Shown: piece after piece, positions 14,442-26,900 of the stretch
Position numbering within the stretch: the stretch's first letter is position 1
Layout of the letters: each line of letters starts with the position of its first letter
Assembly: GCA_964007475.1 (NCBI GenBank)
Contig: OZ023273.1
Location: 20,447,557-20,511,556, forward strand
Length of the DNA stretch: 64,000 nucleotides
Direction of reading: 5' to 3'
Source of the DNA: Hybos culiciformis
Taxonomy: Eukaryota; Arthropoda; Insecta; Diptera; Hybotidae
Made by a program: the position numbers and the translations under genes
The notes under the pieces: model-generated
Told to the model about the DNA's origin: nothing
What the model saw: only the letters and a program-made list of their open reading frames with translations
The model's database searches: none

Positions 14442-15041
14442 TTAAGATCGGAAACTATACAACATTTTTTTTAGGCAATCCTTACTAAAATTGAAATCAA
14501 AGTCAGCACAAGATTCATTAACTGGCTCATTCCTCCCGTAGTTTGTGCGATGGTGTTCAACTGAAAAAAGCTCAACTGACCTCAAACAGCGACCAACCCA
14601 ACGAAAACCAATCAAAGCTAACAAATTAGACGAGCGAATATTACCTTGAATAAGTTGATGAACAAAGACAATATCCGCCACCCTCCTTCGCTTCTCTAAC
14701 GTTTCAAGCTTCAATCCAGAAAGACGCTCAGGATACGGAATACTTCCCACAACCTCATCTGAGGTTTGACTGATGCCTCTGAAAGCGAATCTTGAGAACC
14801 TTCTCTGCACTGCTTCTATTCTGGATGTGTCAACGAAATAATGGGGCGACCAAACCTGGCTCGAATATTCCAAAATGGGTCTAACCAAACTTGTGAATAA
14901 GGATTTTGTAACTACGGGAGATTTAAACTCTTTTGACCATCTAATAATAAATACAAGCATTGAGTTAGCCCTACTCACCATTTGGTTAATGTGGTTGTGT
15001 AAAAACTTCGTGTAAAAAATATAATAAAATATTTTCCACAT
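14442..15041 (-). mobile_element. Jockey-like non-LTR retrotransposon, C-terminal reverse transcriptase fragment (5'-truncated)
   Basis: The minus-strand frame of 199 codons encodes the C-terminal part of a LINE ORF2. From about residue 15 it reads HNHINQMVSRANSMLVFI, then RWSKEF, SLFTSLVRPILEYSSQVWSP and RIEAVQRRFSRFAFRG. This order (thumb region after the palm, then LVRPILEY..WSP and RIE.VQ..F) is typical of Jockey-clade reverse transcriptases. The catalytic palm with the F/YADD motif and the endonuclease domain are missing, so the copy is 5'-truncated near 15010-15050 and cannot move by itself. The first residues (MWKIFYYIF) are probably flanking DNA. The frame is intact to its stop at 14442, suggesting a fairly recent insertion. 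A 3' UTR and an (AAAT)n tail follow to about 14208. Composition is much less AT-rich than the surroundings. Confidence 0.9.
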
Positions 15042-15417
15042 TAATTAAAAATTATCAGGAAAAAAATTAACTTAAGCATATTAAATATTATATAATATAC
15101 ATATATTCATTATTAGAATAATTTTCCTAAAACGTTTTGGTATTTATGCAGAGAAATTCTTTAATTGTTAAAACATACACTATATATAGATTTTAAATGC
15201 ATTAAGTTGATTAAAAAACCATAGTTTTGATGATAAAACTCTTTTTTGATATGAACTGAATGTAAGAATTGTTTACAACAACATTAGAAGTGGTATCAAC
15301 TATAACTTCTGTAGATTTCCACCTTCGAATGATGACTTTCATCTCATGTAAGTTGGATTTGACAAATAATTCCTATATTTATATTCAAGAGTACTAAATA
15401 TTAGTATAATATAGTAG

Positions 15418-15550
15418 TCAATCGTCTTGATGTAGTGGTACTGCCATTATTCTACGTCGTGTTCGGTTGTGGGTTCGATTCCGAATGCAATTTGTCAATT
15501 TTTCGATTTGTTGCCTTGAATTAAGTGCCTGTGTTGTTTTTAAAAAAAAA
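15418..15550 (+). mobile_element. tRNA-derived SINE, copy 1
   Basis: This short element has an internal RNA polymerase III promoter. The B box ggttcgattcc at 15472-15482 matches the consensus GGTTCGANTCC exactly. An A-box-like tgatgtagtgg at 15428-15438 fits TRGYNNANNNG with one mismatch, at tRNA-like spacing. After the tRNA-like head comes a body ending in ttgaattaag..ctgtgttgttttt and an A-rich tail at about 15540-15550. A second copy with the same head and tail order is at 35455-35560, which is what marks this as a mobile family and not a chance tRNA-like string. It is not a functional tRNA, since no cloverleaf closes. Target duplications were not identified. Confidence 0.75.
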
Positions 15551-18473
15551 TACCTATTAAGAATATTGCTAAAAATCTAACACTAATGATATTTATTATT
15601 GACTTTTTTAGGAATGTGATAAAATTTTTGAAGAAAAACACTAAAAAACTTATTCAATTAAATATAATTACAAATTTACCCTTATTATTATACAGCTGAC
15701 AATTCAGTCAGCATATAAAGCTTATTTGTTTTTTTTTTTCATAAACATTAAAAATTAACTATGGTGTGCAATATAAAGATGAATACTTATGTGAATTTTA
15801 TAGAGTGAATGAATTAATATTCATTAAAAACATGAAATTTAATTTAATATAACAAAATCATGAATAAATAAAACGAATAATATATAATTTATTAAAAACA
15901 CGATAAAAAATTAATTCAATTTTTTAAATAAATTTATGGCTATAAAAAATATTAAATATATATATATAATACAACATTTATGTATTTTTTTTTTTTTTTA
16001 ATAATAATAATATTTTAATCTGAATGAAATCATATTTATTTATTATTTTTTTATAAATATGGTTATTTAATATTTATGAAAAATAATAAAATCAGAAAAT
16101 AACCACAATTTTTATGTACTCTCTCTTGAATGCGGTTGGAAGCAAATGTTGTTTGGTCAGAAATTTATGAGATCTGTCTGTTAGTGTGGACCAAAAAAAA
16201 AATATTTTGACTCTTATTTAATTTTATTTAAAATATCCTGTTTTCGGCTACGAGAAATGTGTTTTAAAAATAAACTGAATTTGTAGTTCAGGAAATTTAA
16301 AAAAAATTCTTTTCGAATCAGTGTAGAAACATTTATAAACATTAATTTGATATATATTTATAAAAAGGAAAATCTAGTCAGAATAATTTAAAGGCAAGTA
16401 TGTAATAAGAGTGAAAGCTCTACTTTTTCACGATAACTTTAAATAATTTTTTCTCTCTCTATTGATGACTTTATCATTAATTTATATAATCTACATTCAT
16501 TTTCACAAACAAAGTAATGCAAGATAAAAATTTAACCACCCTATGACTGAATTTCAATATATGTTCAATTAAAAAAATATAAATAAATATTTTATACATA
16601 TTGAATTATGAAAAGCCATTTAATCCTGAATAAGTGTCATAGTGTATTTTTTTACATAAACAAACCTACATATTATTTTTTAATATAGAACGTACAGATA
16701 TACATAATTATATCATATGCGCATATATAATATATATTTATATATGTAGATATTAAAAGTCCTTTGCATAAAATAGATAACAAAGAATAATGCATAAAAA
16801 GCCTATTGTACAAACAGACATAATCGTGTTGTAATATAGAAATCTTTCTATATAGCTTCATTTATTTATGTTGTGTTAAATACATAACACTTGGCTCTAA
16901 AGCATACTTTGAGAATATAATATTAAATAAATTTTTGTTTTAAAAACTCAAGAATTAAATTCATTCAATATTTATGCTTAGCACTTGTGCAATGTCAACT
17001 TGGTTAGAAAAAGGAAACAGAGTTCATATAAATATATTATATATATAATGTACACAGTACATATATGTAAAGAACATGAATTTAAATTAAAGAAATATAA
17101 AATACAGTATTCTGGTATTTTAGAAAATATATATATACAGAATAGGCTAAACATTAGAATATAATATCAAAACAAAAATACTACAGAGTATATTCTATAA
17201 ATAGATTCAACATTTTTTGTTTAACTTTCTTCATTATAATTATGCTGATTTTTTACAATAGAATGGTTCAAAATTACGAAGAATAAGTTTGAATAATGAT
17301 TTTTGGTAAATTACAGATAAATTAACAGATTTAAGGCTGCAACAGAAACAGCTGCATTAAGAATATTAGAAATCTTTAATATCAAATTCTCTTCTAAATT
17401 AAAAAAGGATAGTTTCAATATTATTTTCCTTACACCAAAGAAAAATTAATGTATAAACCCTTTCATCGTTTGGTTTTGACATATTTTTGAATTTAATTTT
17501 GAATCAAGGTTATTATGCGATTAATAAAAGTATCAAAAAAATTTAACAATTAATTTTTAATCGGCTTTTCTTATTTAAAAAATATATAATTTTCCATTAT
17601 CAGTTTTAATGATAAACCAACAATTTTCATGTATGTACCTACATTCATTTATTTTTTTATATACACTCTGTTCAGAAACAAATAAAAAAAAATTTATTTA
17701 TTGTTTTTAATATTACGCTGACTGTATTATGTACATTAATTTAATTTCCAGGTTAATGTACATACAAAAGTATAATATTCGAGTACAAGATAGAATAACT
17801 ATATATACTTACTTTAAAGAAAATTAAAAAATAATATTAAAAAGTAACAATAATATATGACCTTTCAAGTTTGGAAAAAAAAAAGTATCGTCCTACATGT
17901 TTTTTTTTATGAAAAAAAAAAAATTCTTAAATGGATCTATATCAGAATTAAAAAAATTAAAAAACAGAAAAAGAAGTAAAATTTTACACAGGCAAAAAAA
18001 AAAAAACCATATAACATACCTCGAAGTACATGAACTGATATTTCAAGTTTCATGTGTAATAAATTAATTGTAATAATAAACACTCTAGCAATATTCCATT
18101 ATCACCTACTGGGTAACGTAAAACTTATTTCAATTGAAATTTAAAAGATACAACTGCGAGAAGTTTAAGGCGAAACATTTTTCAAAATTTGTACACTTTT
18201 ATCTATTATAAAAATAGTTATCTATCAGGCAAAATCATTGATGTGGATATTAGTTATGTATTAAAAAATATATATATATGTATATACATATTACTTTTAT
18301 TAGGCTTTAAAAAATGTTTGAATTAAAATTTTAAATCTTTTTGACATTTATAATTTTTGTTTATTTCATAGGTTTGGAAGTTGTCACGTGTTTTCAACCA
18401 TTTGATGTTATTATATGTTCGAAAAATTTTCTACAAGACTGATAGTACATAATACTTCTAGAAATGAACGAAA
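15551..18473. other. AT-rich DNA, no gene seen
   Basis: The stretch contains (TA)n around 15955-15968 and 17037-17046 and a chance frame at 16673-16861. No repeats with defined ends were found. Confidence 0.65.
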
Positions 18474-18481
18474 GTCTATAG
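18474..18481 (+). repeat. left target-site duplication of the hAT MITE
   Basis: The octamer gtctatag directly abuts the element's first base (c 18482) and is repeated exactly at 18824-18831 on the other side. Confidence 0.9.
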
Positions 18482-18823
18482 CAGCGGTCGGCAAACTATG
18501 ACCCGTGGGTCACGGGGTGACCCAAAGCATCATTTCATGTTACCCGCTTCAAAATTTTGAAGTAGTTCCCAAATCAATGAATATAGTTTTTGCTTACAAC
18601 AATTGCATATATAAAAATTTTTTGTTTACAACATTTGCATATAAAATAGAAAGTTTTCCCAGCAATTGTTTTTGTAAGCCTTAGATAATAAATAAATTAA
18701 CTTTTGATTTAACTATTTTTTTTAAATTGCTTTCATACAAAATTGCCACTGACCCACTATAAGTTTAAAAAATCTCATCTTAGGCGAATTTTACCCACGA
18801 CCAAAAAAGTTTGCCGACCGCTG
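18482..18823. mobile_element. hAT-superfamily MITE with 8-bp target-site duplication
   Basis: This 342-bp non-autonomous DNA transposon has ends that are perfect inverted repeats, cagcggtcggcaaact on the left and its reverse complement on the right. Similarity continues inward, with a 'gtgggt' block on each side. It is flanked by a perfect 8-bp direct duplication, gtctatag, at 18474-18481 and 18824-18831. An 8-bp duplication plus ends beginning CAG.GGT..gCAAAct is the hallmark of hAT elements. There is no transposase. Inside, an imperfect tandem repeat of about 31 bases (18587-18650, core ttacaacaattgcatat / ttacaacatttgcatat) is present. The perfect duplication and ends suggest a fairly young insertion. 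Confidence 0.93.
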
Positions 18824-18831
18824 GTCTATAG
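18824..18831 (+). repeat. right target-site duplication of the hAT MITE
   Basis: This octamer is an exact copy of gtctatag at 18474-18481, directly after the element's last base (g 18823). Confidence 0.9.
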
Positions 18832-21800
18832 TAATAAGAAAATAAAATAGTACTAGAATTAAAAAAATTTATAAATTGATATTTTAAATCATGTGATTCA
18901 ACAAATTATTCGTTTTGTTTTTTAAAAGTTTTGGAAATTGACATGTTTTGCAGTTTTTATACCATAGTCGATGCTATTACACGAACAAGGCTTATAATAA
19001 ATAAATAATACCACAAACATTTTTTGACACAGTTTAATTTAATATAGCTATTTGAAGAATGTCTAATAAATTAAATAATATTCTAATAATTCTGTGAAGT
19101 AAATTTCAATAACCAGATTTCTGATGAAGTTCCAAAATCTTTAGTAATTTCATTTTTACCATCGTTTTTTTTTTTTATTAAACGAAATTATGAAAAATTT
19201 CTTGTAAATTCTTTATTGTAAATTAAACTCCCTGTAAAAGGTATATATACCGTGAATAAATCAGAAAAAAATTTCTTCTTTAAAATTTTTTTTTATTTTT
19301 TTTTTTTGTAAATAACAAAGCGATAGTGAAAATAATCTAAAGAAATATGTTGTATTAAAAAAATAAAAAAAATAAAATATTATTAAGGCGAGAAGAAAAA
19401 AAAAAATTATTTATAATTTTCTTTATAAAGTATTTCACTGCTTGCTATATATAAATGAAAATAATATGAAGTTGAATCATATTTCAACATGTCATCTAGA
19501 ATTTATATAAAAGCGCAGGATTCCCTATGAAATATTTCCATTAACTTTCTAAAGAATTTCTCTTTAATTTATTTTCACTTAATCTTTTTATTTTTTTCTT
19601 CTTTATACATTTATTTTTTTTTATTAAATTTTTTTTATTTTTATTTATTTTTGTTAAATATATATAAATAATATTTTTGTCTTTATTTTCTTTAGCTCAT
19701 TTTACATTGGATTACATGGGAGGAGAAAAATAACATATATATAGGTATAATATATACCATATGACGTATCGAAAAAAAAAAAAAAATTTTTAAAGGTGCT
19801 TTTTAATGATTTATTTGACATTGTCACGAATTTAAATAAATATTTCTCACTTTTATTTATGACAAAATTTTTTTTTTTCTTTATGCCTTTAAATTTAGAT
19901 AAATTATGACTATTTTAAATTTTTTTTCATATCGATTTTGTTTTTTTTTTTTAGAAATTGATAATGACATTTTCTTAAATTCAACATAATCAATTTAAGG
20001 AAAAAAATTTTTTTATTTTTTCTTTTAAAATGCATTAATAATAATATGTTATTATTGCCTTAAACATTTATCAACTCAAGTATGAGGGGTAATTAACTAA
20101 AGTGGCATAAATAAAAATTTTTTATTTGGAAATAAAATTGAGTAGGTATATTAATGTAAAAAATAAACAAACTAAGAACTGAAAGCAAAAAATGTTTTTA
20201 TTGAAAAAATTTATGATGAGAAGAATATGATGAAGATTCAATTAACTCTATAACTATGACTCTAAATCAGCTCATATTGTGGAGAACTGAAAACTTTGAT
20301 TGAAATGAAAAAATATTTAAACAAATTCTTTGTCTTATGTTTACCTTTATTATTACCAGTCGCAACTATGTGCTTATTCTTCTGCAGAACACAATTTTCA
20401 ATTTTCAATCTTAAAATAACTAGCTTCCAAAGAGACTTTCAGGATATTCAACTGTTTTCGAAGTAAGCAGATAATCAACCATACTAGCAGACGCATATTT
20501 CCATATTTTTATTCTTAATTAAAAAAAGCCTTCATATTAAAAATTTTCTATGTTAGGTTGATGAAAGATCACAAGAAAAAATTATAAAGTTCGAAGTAGA
20601 TAAACACATTGTATGTACATATTTATTGGAATGTCTATAAATATTTTAGCATCTAGTTGAATTGTAAATGCTACGTCAAGATAAGCAGATCAAAAATAGT
20701 AAAAAAGAGGTTCACGAAAAATACGATGACTCTATATAAAAAAAAATCCGTAATTTTCTTGTAAATTTGAATAATATAATGAATAATATATGAAATGTTC
20801 ACTATTGCAATAAGATTCATATCCCAGGTGTGCACATTTAAGTGTTTTCTATTGCGTTTTGCGTAATACACTTTTATTTAGAAATTATTTTATATACGTT
20901 CCATTTATTTTTTTAAGATTTGAGTTACATTTTGCTAAGATCCTAGAACATTTTCTAAATGGTTCGAATTTTTGAAAACAATAAGTTTTCTTAAAAAAAT
21001 AAATAAACTTATTTTATGTATTGATTTTTTTTTATAACCCTCTTTCTAATTTTAGAAAAATCATGAATTAAAGATATTTTCCTTTGAATTAAAATTCTCC
21101 TACCTATTGTCTCAATATCAGACTAAAAAAAAATTATTTCAGAAAAATAAAAAACTTAATAAAGCCAAAATAATGAGAAATGGAAAATTTAAGCATTTAT
21201 ATTTTAAACGAAATAATTTTGAAACAATTTGAATAATAACACCAAAAGGGTAAATAAGTGTTTTTGTTTGAAAACCAATGATGATTTTTATTACACTTTA
21301 TTATATTTCATCCTTATAGAAAATTTTTGTTTCAAATACATCCGATTTGAATTGGAACTTAAAGAGATTTTCCCAAGTATTTATTCAACTATTCAGAAGC
21401 TTATCTTAGACATCAAAAGGCAATCAAAATACAAAGTTTTAATATCTTAATATCATTATATGCAAAAATTAAGAAAAATGAGAATCTAATAAAAAATCCA
21501 AATTGGGTATTGAAATTGTTACACTATATATTAAACAATAATTAATCTCTTATTTGATTATATAGATTAAAGAGAATAAAAATAAAATGTGTAGTGAAGG
21601 AATTCACACCGTGGACATCATCCAGAGCACTAAACTGTTATAAAAATTAATCATTTTATTTAGTGGAGCTATTTTAGAACCACGGTTGATTCCAGAAAGC
21701 CTAGCATTTATAAAATCGAAATTAAGGAGATGACAATGTTTAACATTATATAAAATGCTTGGAAAATTTGTCAGGCGAAACTGCAATTTATCAAATAAAT

Positions 21801-23224
21801 TAAGAAATGGTTATAATTAAATGAAATTAATTAAAAATTGACGCCAGCTCTGGAGAAAGATATTTTAGCTATATTTCTCGACATTGTATCCTACACTCAA
21901 ATCAAAATTAAGACCAATTTTTCACACCTAAAATTTATCCTCAATTAATGCCTTGAGCACAGCTAATACCGCAAAGCAATTTTTGAAGGAATGTTCCGGA
22001 AACCTGTTCACAGCTAATTTTACCTGAAAGCAAAAAAATCAACTGCAAACAACTGCTTTTGTTTTTTTTATAATATGATTGTGACAGAAAAATGCAGCAA
22101 AACCAAATTTCGATGCAAAAGAAACGCTGTGAAATAGAAACAAAAAAATTATTTTGTGACGTAGTCAATTCTTTCTGGAGCAAAAAAAAAATAAATTCAG
22201 TTTTCTAATTAATTATGAAATAATTTTAAGAAATTCTTTTTACAAAAAATCAATAAAATTATCTTTCGTTTTTCATAATTTTTATTTAAAATAAATAAGA
22301 AATAACGCAGAAAATCGGTTTTTACGGTAGCTCAAAATTGCTCATGGCATAACGCTTTAAGAATAAAAAAATAAAATTACATCTGTTTACAAAATTTATC
22401 TCTTTGATTTCAATGGACGACTGAATCTTATATTTCGGATTCTTATAAAAACAAACGGAATTTTTAAAATCTTAAATTGCTTAAAAGCGGTATTTTCTTT
22501 TGACCCTTTTTTGAATTTTCTTAAGTGAATTCCGTGATTTTTAAAAATGGTTTCTCGCATCTCTGCGAAATGTATATATACCCATATCTATTGTATTGGT
22601 TTTATAAAATTATCGTTAAATTTTTTGCTGGCTTATATAAAAAACCGCATATACTGCAAATGTTCTAACTTTACAACAAAAAAAAAAAAAAAATTAAAAT
22701 TAAATCAGACAAGAAATGAAAATCATGAACAAAAATTTTAAACGCAAAGAAATTTAAAGTCTACCACATGATAGAATTATAATTTTTCATTGAAAATAGA
22801 TTATTTAACCTTATTCTCATGCATCCATTCAAGAAAAGTAATTAGTAATATTTTTTTTATCTGTAAGATAATTTTAAATATTCAAAGGACTTGAAATATC
22901 CATTTTTAGATTTATATTTTTTTTTATTTTGATTCTTTTAGGGATTCTGAATGTTATAAGCTTTAAAAACTAAACAAATCCCATCCCGAGGTGTGAATGG
23001 AGCCATATTTTTCTTATGCAAACTTGACAGCAAGAAATTTAATTTTTCACGCAAAGTCTTATTACGAACTTATTACCTCATCAATTTTTAAAATGCCTAC
23101 AAAAAAAACTATTGTATACTTACTGGGCTTACCTTTGTCAAGAAGAACAGTACCTACTTTAAAAATGAAGTATGGAGCAAATTTAAAAAATACCGGTTCC
23201 AAATACTTGTAGATAAATTTTTGA
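18832..23224. other. AT-rich DNA, no gene seen
   Basis: Long T and A runs lie at 19140-20010. A patch of more balanced composition at about 21840-22180 yields Cys/Ser-rich minus-strand frames, but I recognise no domain and no repeat ends there. Confidence 0.6.
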
Positions 23225-23426
23225 AGGCTTGCAGATTGCCACTGCTTGCAGGTTGCCACCTCTGATGTATTTTAATATTCTAGCAGTCTCACAACCTAAA
23301 CTCCAAGTGACATCGACGTCAAAAGAACTGTTCTCACTTTTAATCCAACGTATATACTATATGTACAATACGTTCATTTCTTGACGAGTTATGATAAAAA
23401 AAAGCTATGGGGTGGCAACCTGCAAG
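23225..23426. repeat. small inverted-repeat element with 16-bp perfect arms
   Basis: The arm cttgcaggttgccacc at 23245-23260 has a perfect inverted copy at 23411-23426. A degenerate direct copy of the left arm (cttgcagattgccact) lies just outside at 23228-23243. The 150 bases between the arms are not coding. The structure resembles a short MITE or foldback element, but outer boundaries and duplications are unclear. Confidence 0.5.
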
Positions 23427-23581
23427 TGTCTCCCTTACCAATTTTCATCGAAATCATACATAGCCATTTTTCTAAGTTTTCATGGAAAACCGACTAATTA
23501 CAAAATTAAAGGAATAAAATGGAAATGTTTGTAATGCATACCAAATAAATTTAGAAAATTCGAACTAGTTTTCAAATATTC

Positions 23582-23624
23582 AATTCTTTCAATAAATAAT
23601 TCTTTCAATAATTCTTTCAATAAA
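23582..23624 (+). repeat. aattctttcaat tandem repeat, three copies
   Basis: The unit aattctttcaat(aa) occurs three times in succession with small length differences, ending in an A tract. Confidence 0.8.
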
Positions 23625-23919
23625 AAAAAACAAGCCAGAATTTTCTTCATCGCATAGGAAACTAAAATTAAATTAAATTTTCCCTATTTATGTATTCGTT
23701 GTTTATTATTATTATTATAATTTTTTTTTTGTTGTTATTTTCTTTTTTTAAATTTTCAAGATATTCAGAATTGTTTGCAAAAAAGCAAAAAAAAAAATGA
23801 CATCTTATCTGCGTTTTATTTTATTTTTTATTGCTTGTTTATTATTATAATTTTTTACACAATTCTTTTTACTTTGTATAAAAAAAAAATAAGCAGTGAT
23901 TTTAAATTTTATCATACCT

Positions 23920-23942
23920 GAAATAATAATAATAATAATAAA
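23920..23942 (+). repeat. (AAT)n microsatellite followed by poly-A
   Basis: About seven AAT units run into an A tract. The minus-strand frame at 23902-24315 reads through it as a run of tyrosines, one reason to discount that frame as a gene. Confidence 0.85.
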
Positions 23943-26900
23943 AAAAAAACAGCACTAAAAAAAAAGTCAAGCTCATTGAAAAAACCTTAAAAAAAATATA
24001 TCCAAATAAATTTGATGCTTCAGATAAATATATAATTCGTTGTCTTTTAAGTTTCGGCTCGACATTATTTTTGCAAAAAAAAAAAATTATTGTAATGTTT
24101 TTCTTTTTTTTAAATTGAGCGTTTTTGTGACTTAATTTTAAAGCATCTTGTAAAATTCGCAATTTATTTCTTAATTTGCATATTTCAAGGATACAAATTG
24201 CATGACAAAAATATAAATTTAATTGTTTAACCCTTTTTATGAAATAACTCTTGTTGCAAAGAAAGTTCTCCATGAAACCTTTTTTATGCTTTGAGATTTG
24301 AAAACTTATAGTCAAATAATATATATTATATTGAAAAAATTATTATTTCTTTATGAAAGAACTAGGTCAATTATATTATAAGGTTAAGGTGCTTTAAGAT
24401 TATTTCGAAATTCTAAGGTTATATTGCGCAGCTTCCATGAAAACGTTGTAGAAGTAAAATCAATTCACCTCCATTTTATAATGCAATACAAGATCAGAAG
24501 TGAACTAGGCACCTAAATGGTTTATTGCTTTTTTTTATCAGAAAATCTTAACTTCTGCCATGTTTGCCAAGGGTGGTGTGATGTGACTGGTAGTTAGGTA
24601 GCACGTAAGAGAGGAAGATTAAGCTTTGAAAAAAATTATTTTGTTTTAACATAATTATGTAAATAAGTTTGTAATAAAATATAATCAATCATGCCAAGTA
24701 ATCATAAAAAAAAACAAATTTATATGTAGATATATGTATAGGCTATTTAGAGCCGACGACCAATTTTAATAAAATTTTACTTAGAACATATTAACCTAAA
24801 ATGGTCAAAGATAACAGACAATAAAACAACACAAAAAATAATTTGAACATTTTTATTCCATGTTCATTGGCAAGAAAATATTTTCCACATTTAATACGAA
24901 AATTCAAATTTTGACCTCACTATTTAAGTTTTTATTAATAATAAATCATTATCCTTCAAATGGCAAAAATGATTTTAAATGACAGTTTGTTCACTAATTC
25001 AGCTTCTGATGAGATCAGACTGGACACAAGCGATCTTTGGTATATGTATCCTAAAAAAACAATTCCCTCAAAAATTTTAAACTTAATTCAATATTTAACT
25101 CTGAAATTTCAAATATTTAAAAAAAAAGTTTTTTTTTTAAAGTGTCCTCACTCATGCATTTTATCTGATATGAAGAATACTCTTCGAACATAGTCAAAAA
25201 TAAAATAATTCAATTTTACAAATCCTTTCAAAATTTATAAAATATACCTTCATCAAGAACATCCTAATCATTATATTTAGCGCTCATAATTACTTTTTCT
25301 ATTTTGGATCAGAATCTTGCCTTGTTCTCCACTGGTTTTAGAATCGTTGGTTATATAATGCCACAGGAGAGTGATTTTCCCTTTATATTTTACATATAAC
25401 ACCTACACATTCGAAAAGTTCATTCAACCCACATAACTTTTAATAAAATAGGTATTAGAATTAAAATATAAAGAATTTTATTATCTCATAATTAATATTT
25501 TTAAACTGGCCGTCGGCAGAAAATACATAAAATCTTTTTTTATATGAAAAAAAGGTCAGAATTTATCTAGAAATAAAAAGTTTGCCCGAAATGACAACGA
25601 AATCAAATAATGCTCCATATAGATAGGTATTGAATTGCATATACATATATATACATATACATTTTATACATTTTAATTAGACATTTTAAAAAGGTAAATT
25701 TGAAGCTATTTTCACTTTCATACACACCTATGTACATTAATTTTATTGTTATGAAACTGTATTGAAAATCTTTTTATTTTTTGTAATTTCGTACCCTAAG
25801 TTAAACCTATATATCTAGGTGTCAAACTTGGGATTAAATCTAATGATCTTATTCCAGATAATCACTTTTCCAGGTCGAAAAATAAATTATTCATGGCAGA
25901 TTTAGATTTGTGAAATTCTAAAAAAAGGCATACACTAACTAAACTTATAAAGCCCAAATTCTTTACTAAATTTTAGAAATAACATATTTTCAACATATTT
26001 TATTTTCGGAAAATTAAACGAAATAAACAAATCGATGTTACTTACCCAATCAACAAAATTTCGTATAATGCTTTTAATTAAGATAGTAAACACAATGATG
26101 GGCTTTTTGCCCGGCAAGTTTTCCTATTGGCAAAATATTAATTTAATGTGCTGAGCAAAATTAGCTCTATTACTATTCCAGCTTTCTTATTACTTGATTT
26201 ACGTTTGAATTTGAATTATGTTTATTATTAAAATCATAAACTGTAAAACTATGCTATAAACACTCTATCTATATACTACTATACTATACCTATGTACACA
26301 TATGAGGGAATTTTTTCTTTAATATTCTGTATTTTTATGAATATTATTATTTATAGCCATGAAATTTTTTATCCAAATTAAAATTTTCTTATTTTATTAA
26401 ATGAAAAGCAGAAGACTAAATAAGAAACTGCCAATATTTTAATAAAGTTTCTGCTACATAAATTTATTTTGTTTATTTTCAATATTATTTCCACTAAATT
26501 AACTCGTAGCTCCATCTTTCTTCTTTTTGCAAAAATTCAATAAATGAGTGAGATTACGACCCATATTTCTCATACGAATATAACTCAAACTATATTAACG
26601 TCCTTTTATTTTGTATAACAGAAAGGGTAGAATATTAAAAACTTATAATATCCACGAGCGAATTTATTTCAAATTCATTTTTCTTTTTTTTTGTTTATTT
26701 CATTCTCTTTGTTTTATTGAACTTTTTATTTTTATCTCTTAACTTTAATAAAGACATCCAGTGGTCGATTCATTTTATTAAATATAAAAATTAAGATCGT
26801 ATAAAGTCAGTAACCTTTGATGAGCGAATTATCATGGATGGACCATTTGGTGGTTGGCTTTTATTAAATATTCATTTGAGCAAAGGTGATTTCTTTTTTG

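Noticed and set aside
15421..15500. Possible tRNA gene
   Set aside because: A- and B-box matches are good but no cloverleaf forms, and a second copy with the same non-tRNA 3' body shows it is a SINE.
22997..23259. Opposed 65- and 71-codon frames
   Set aside because: They overlap in antisense, lack domain signatures and abut a repeat element; most likely chance.
23902..24315. 137-codon minus-strand frame
   Set aside because: The length comes from reading AAT and A tracts as tyrosine, phenylalanine and lysine runs. No domain or plausible start context.
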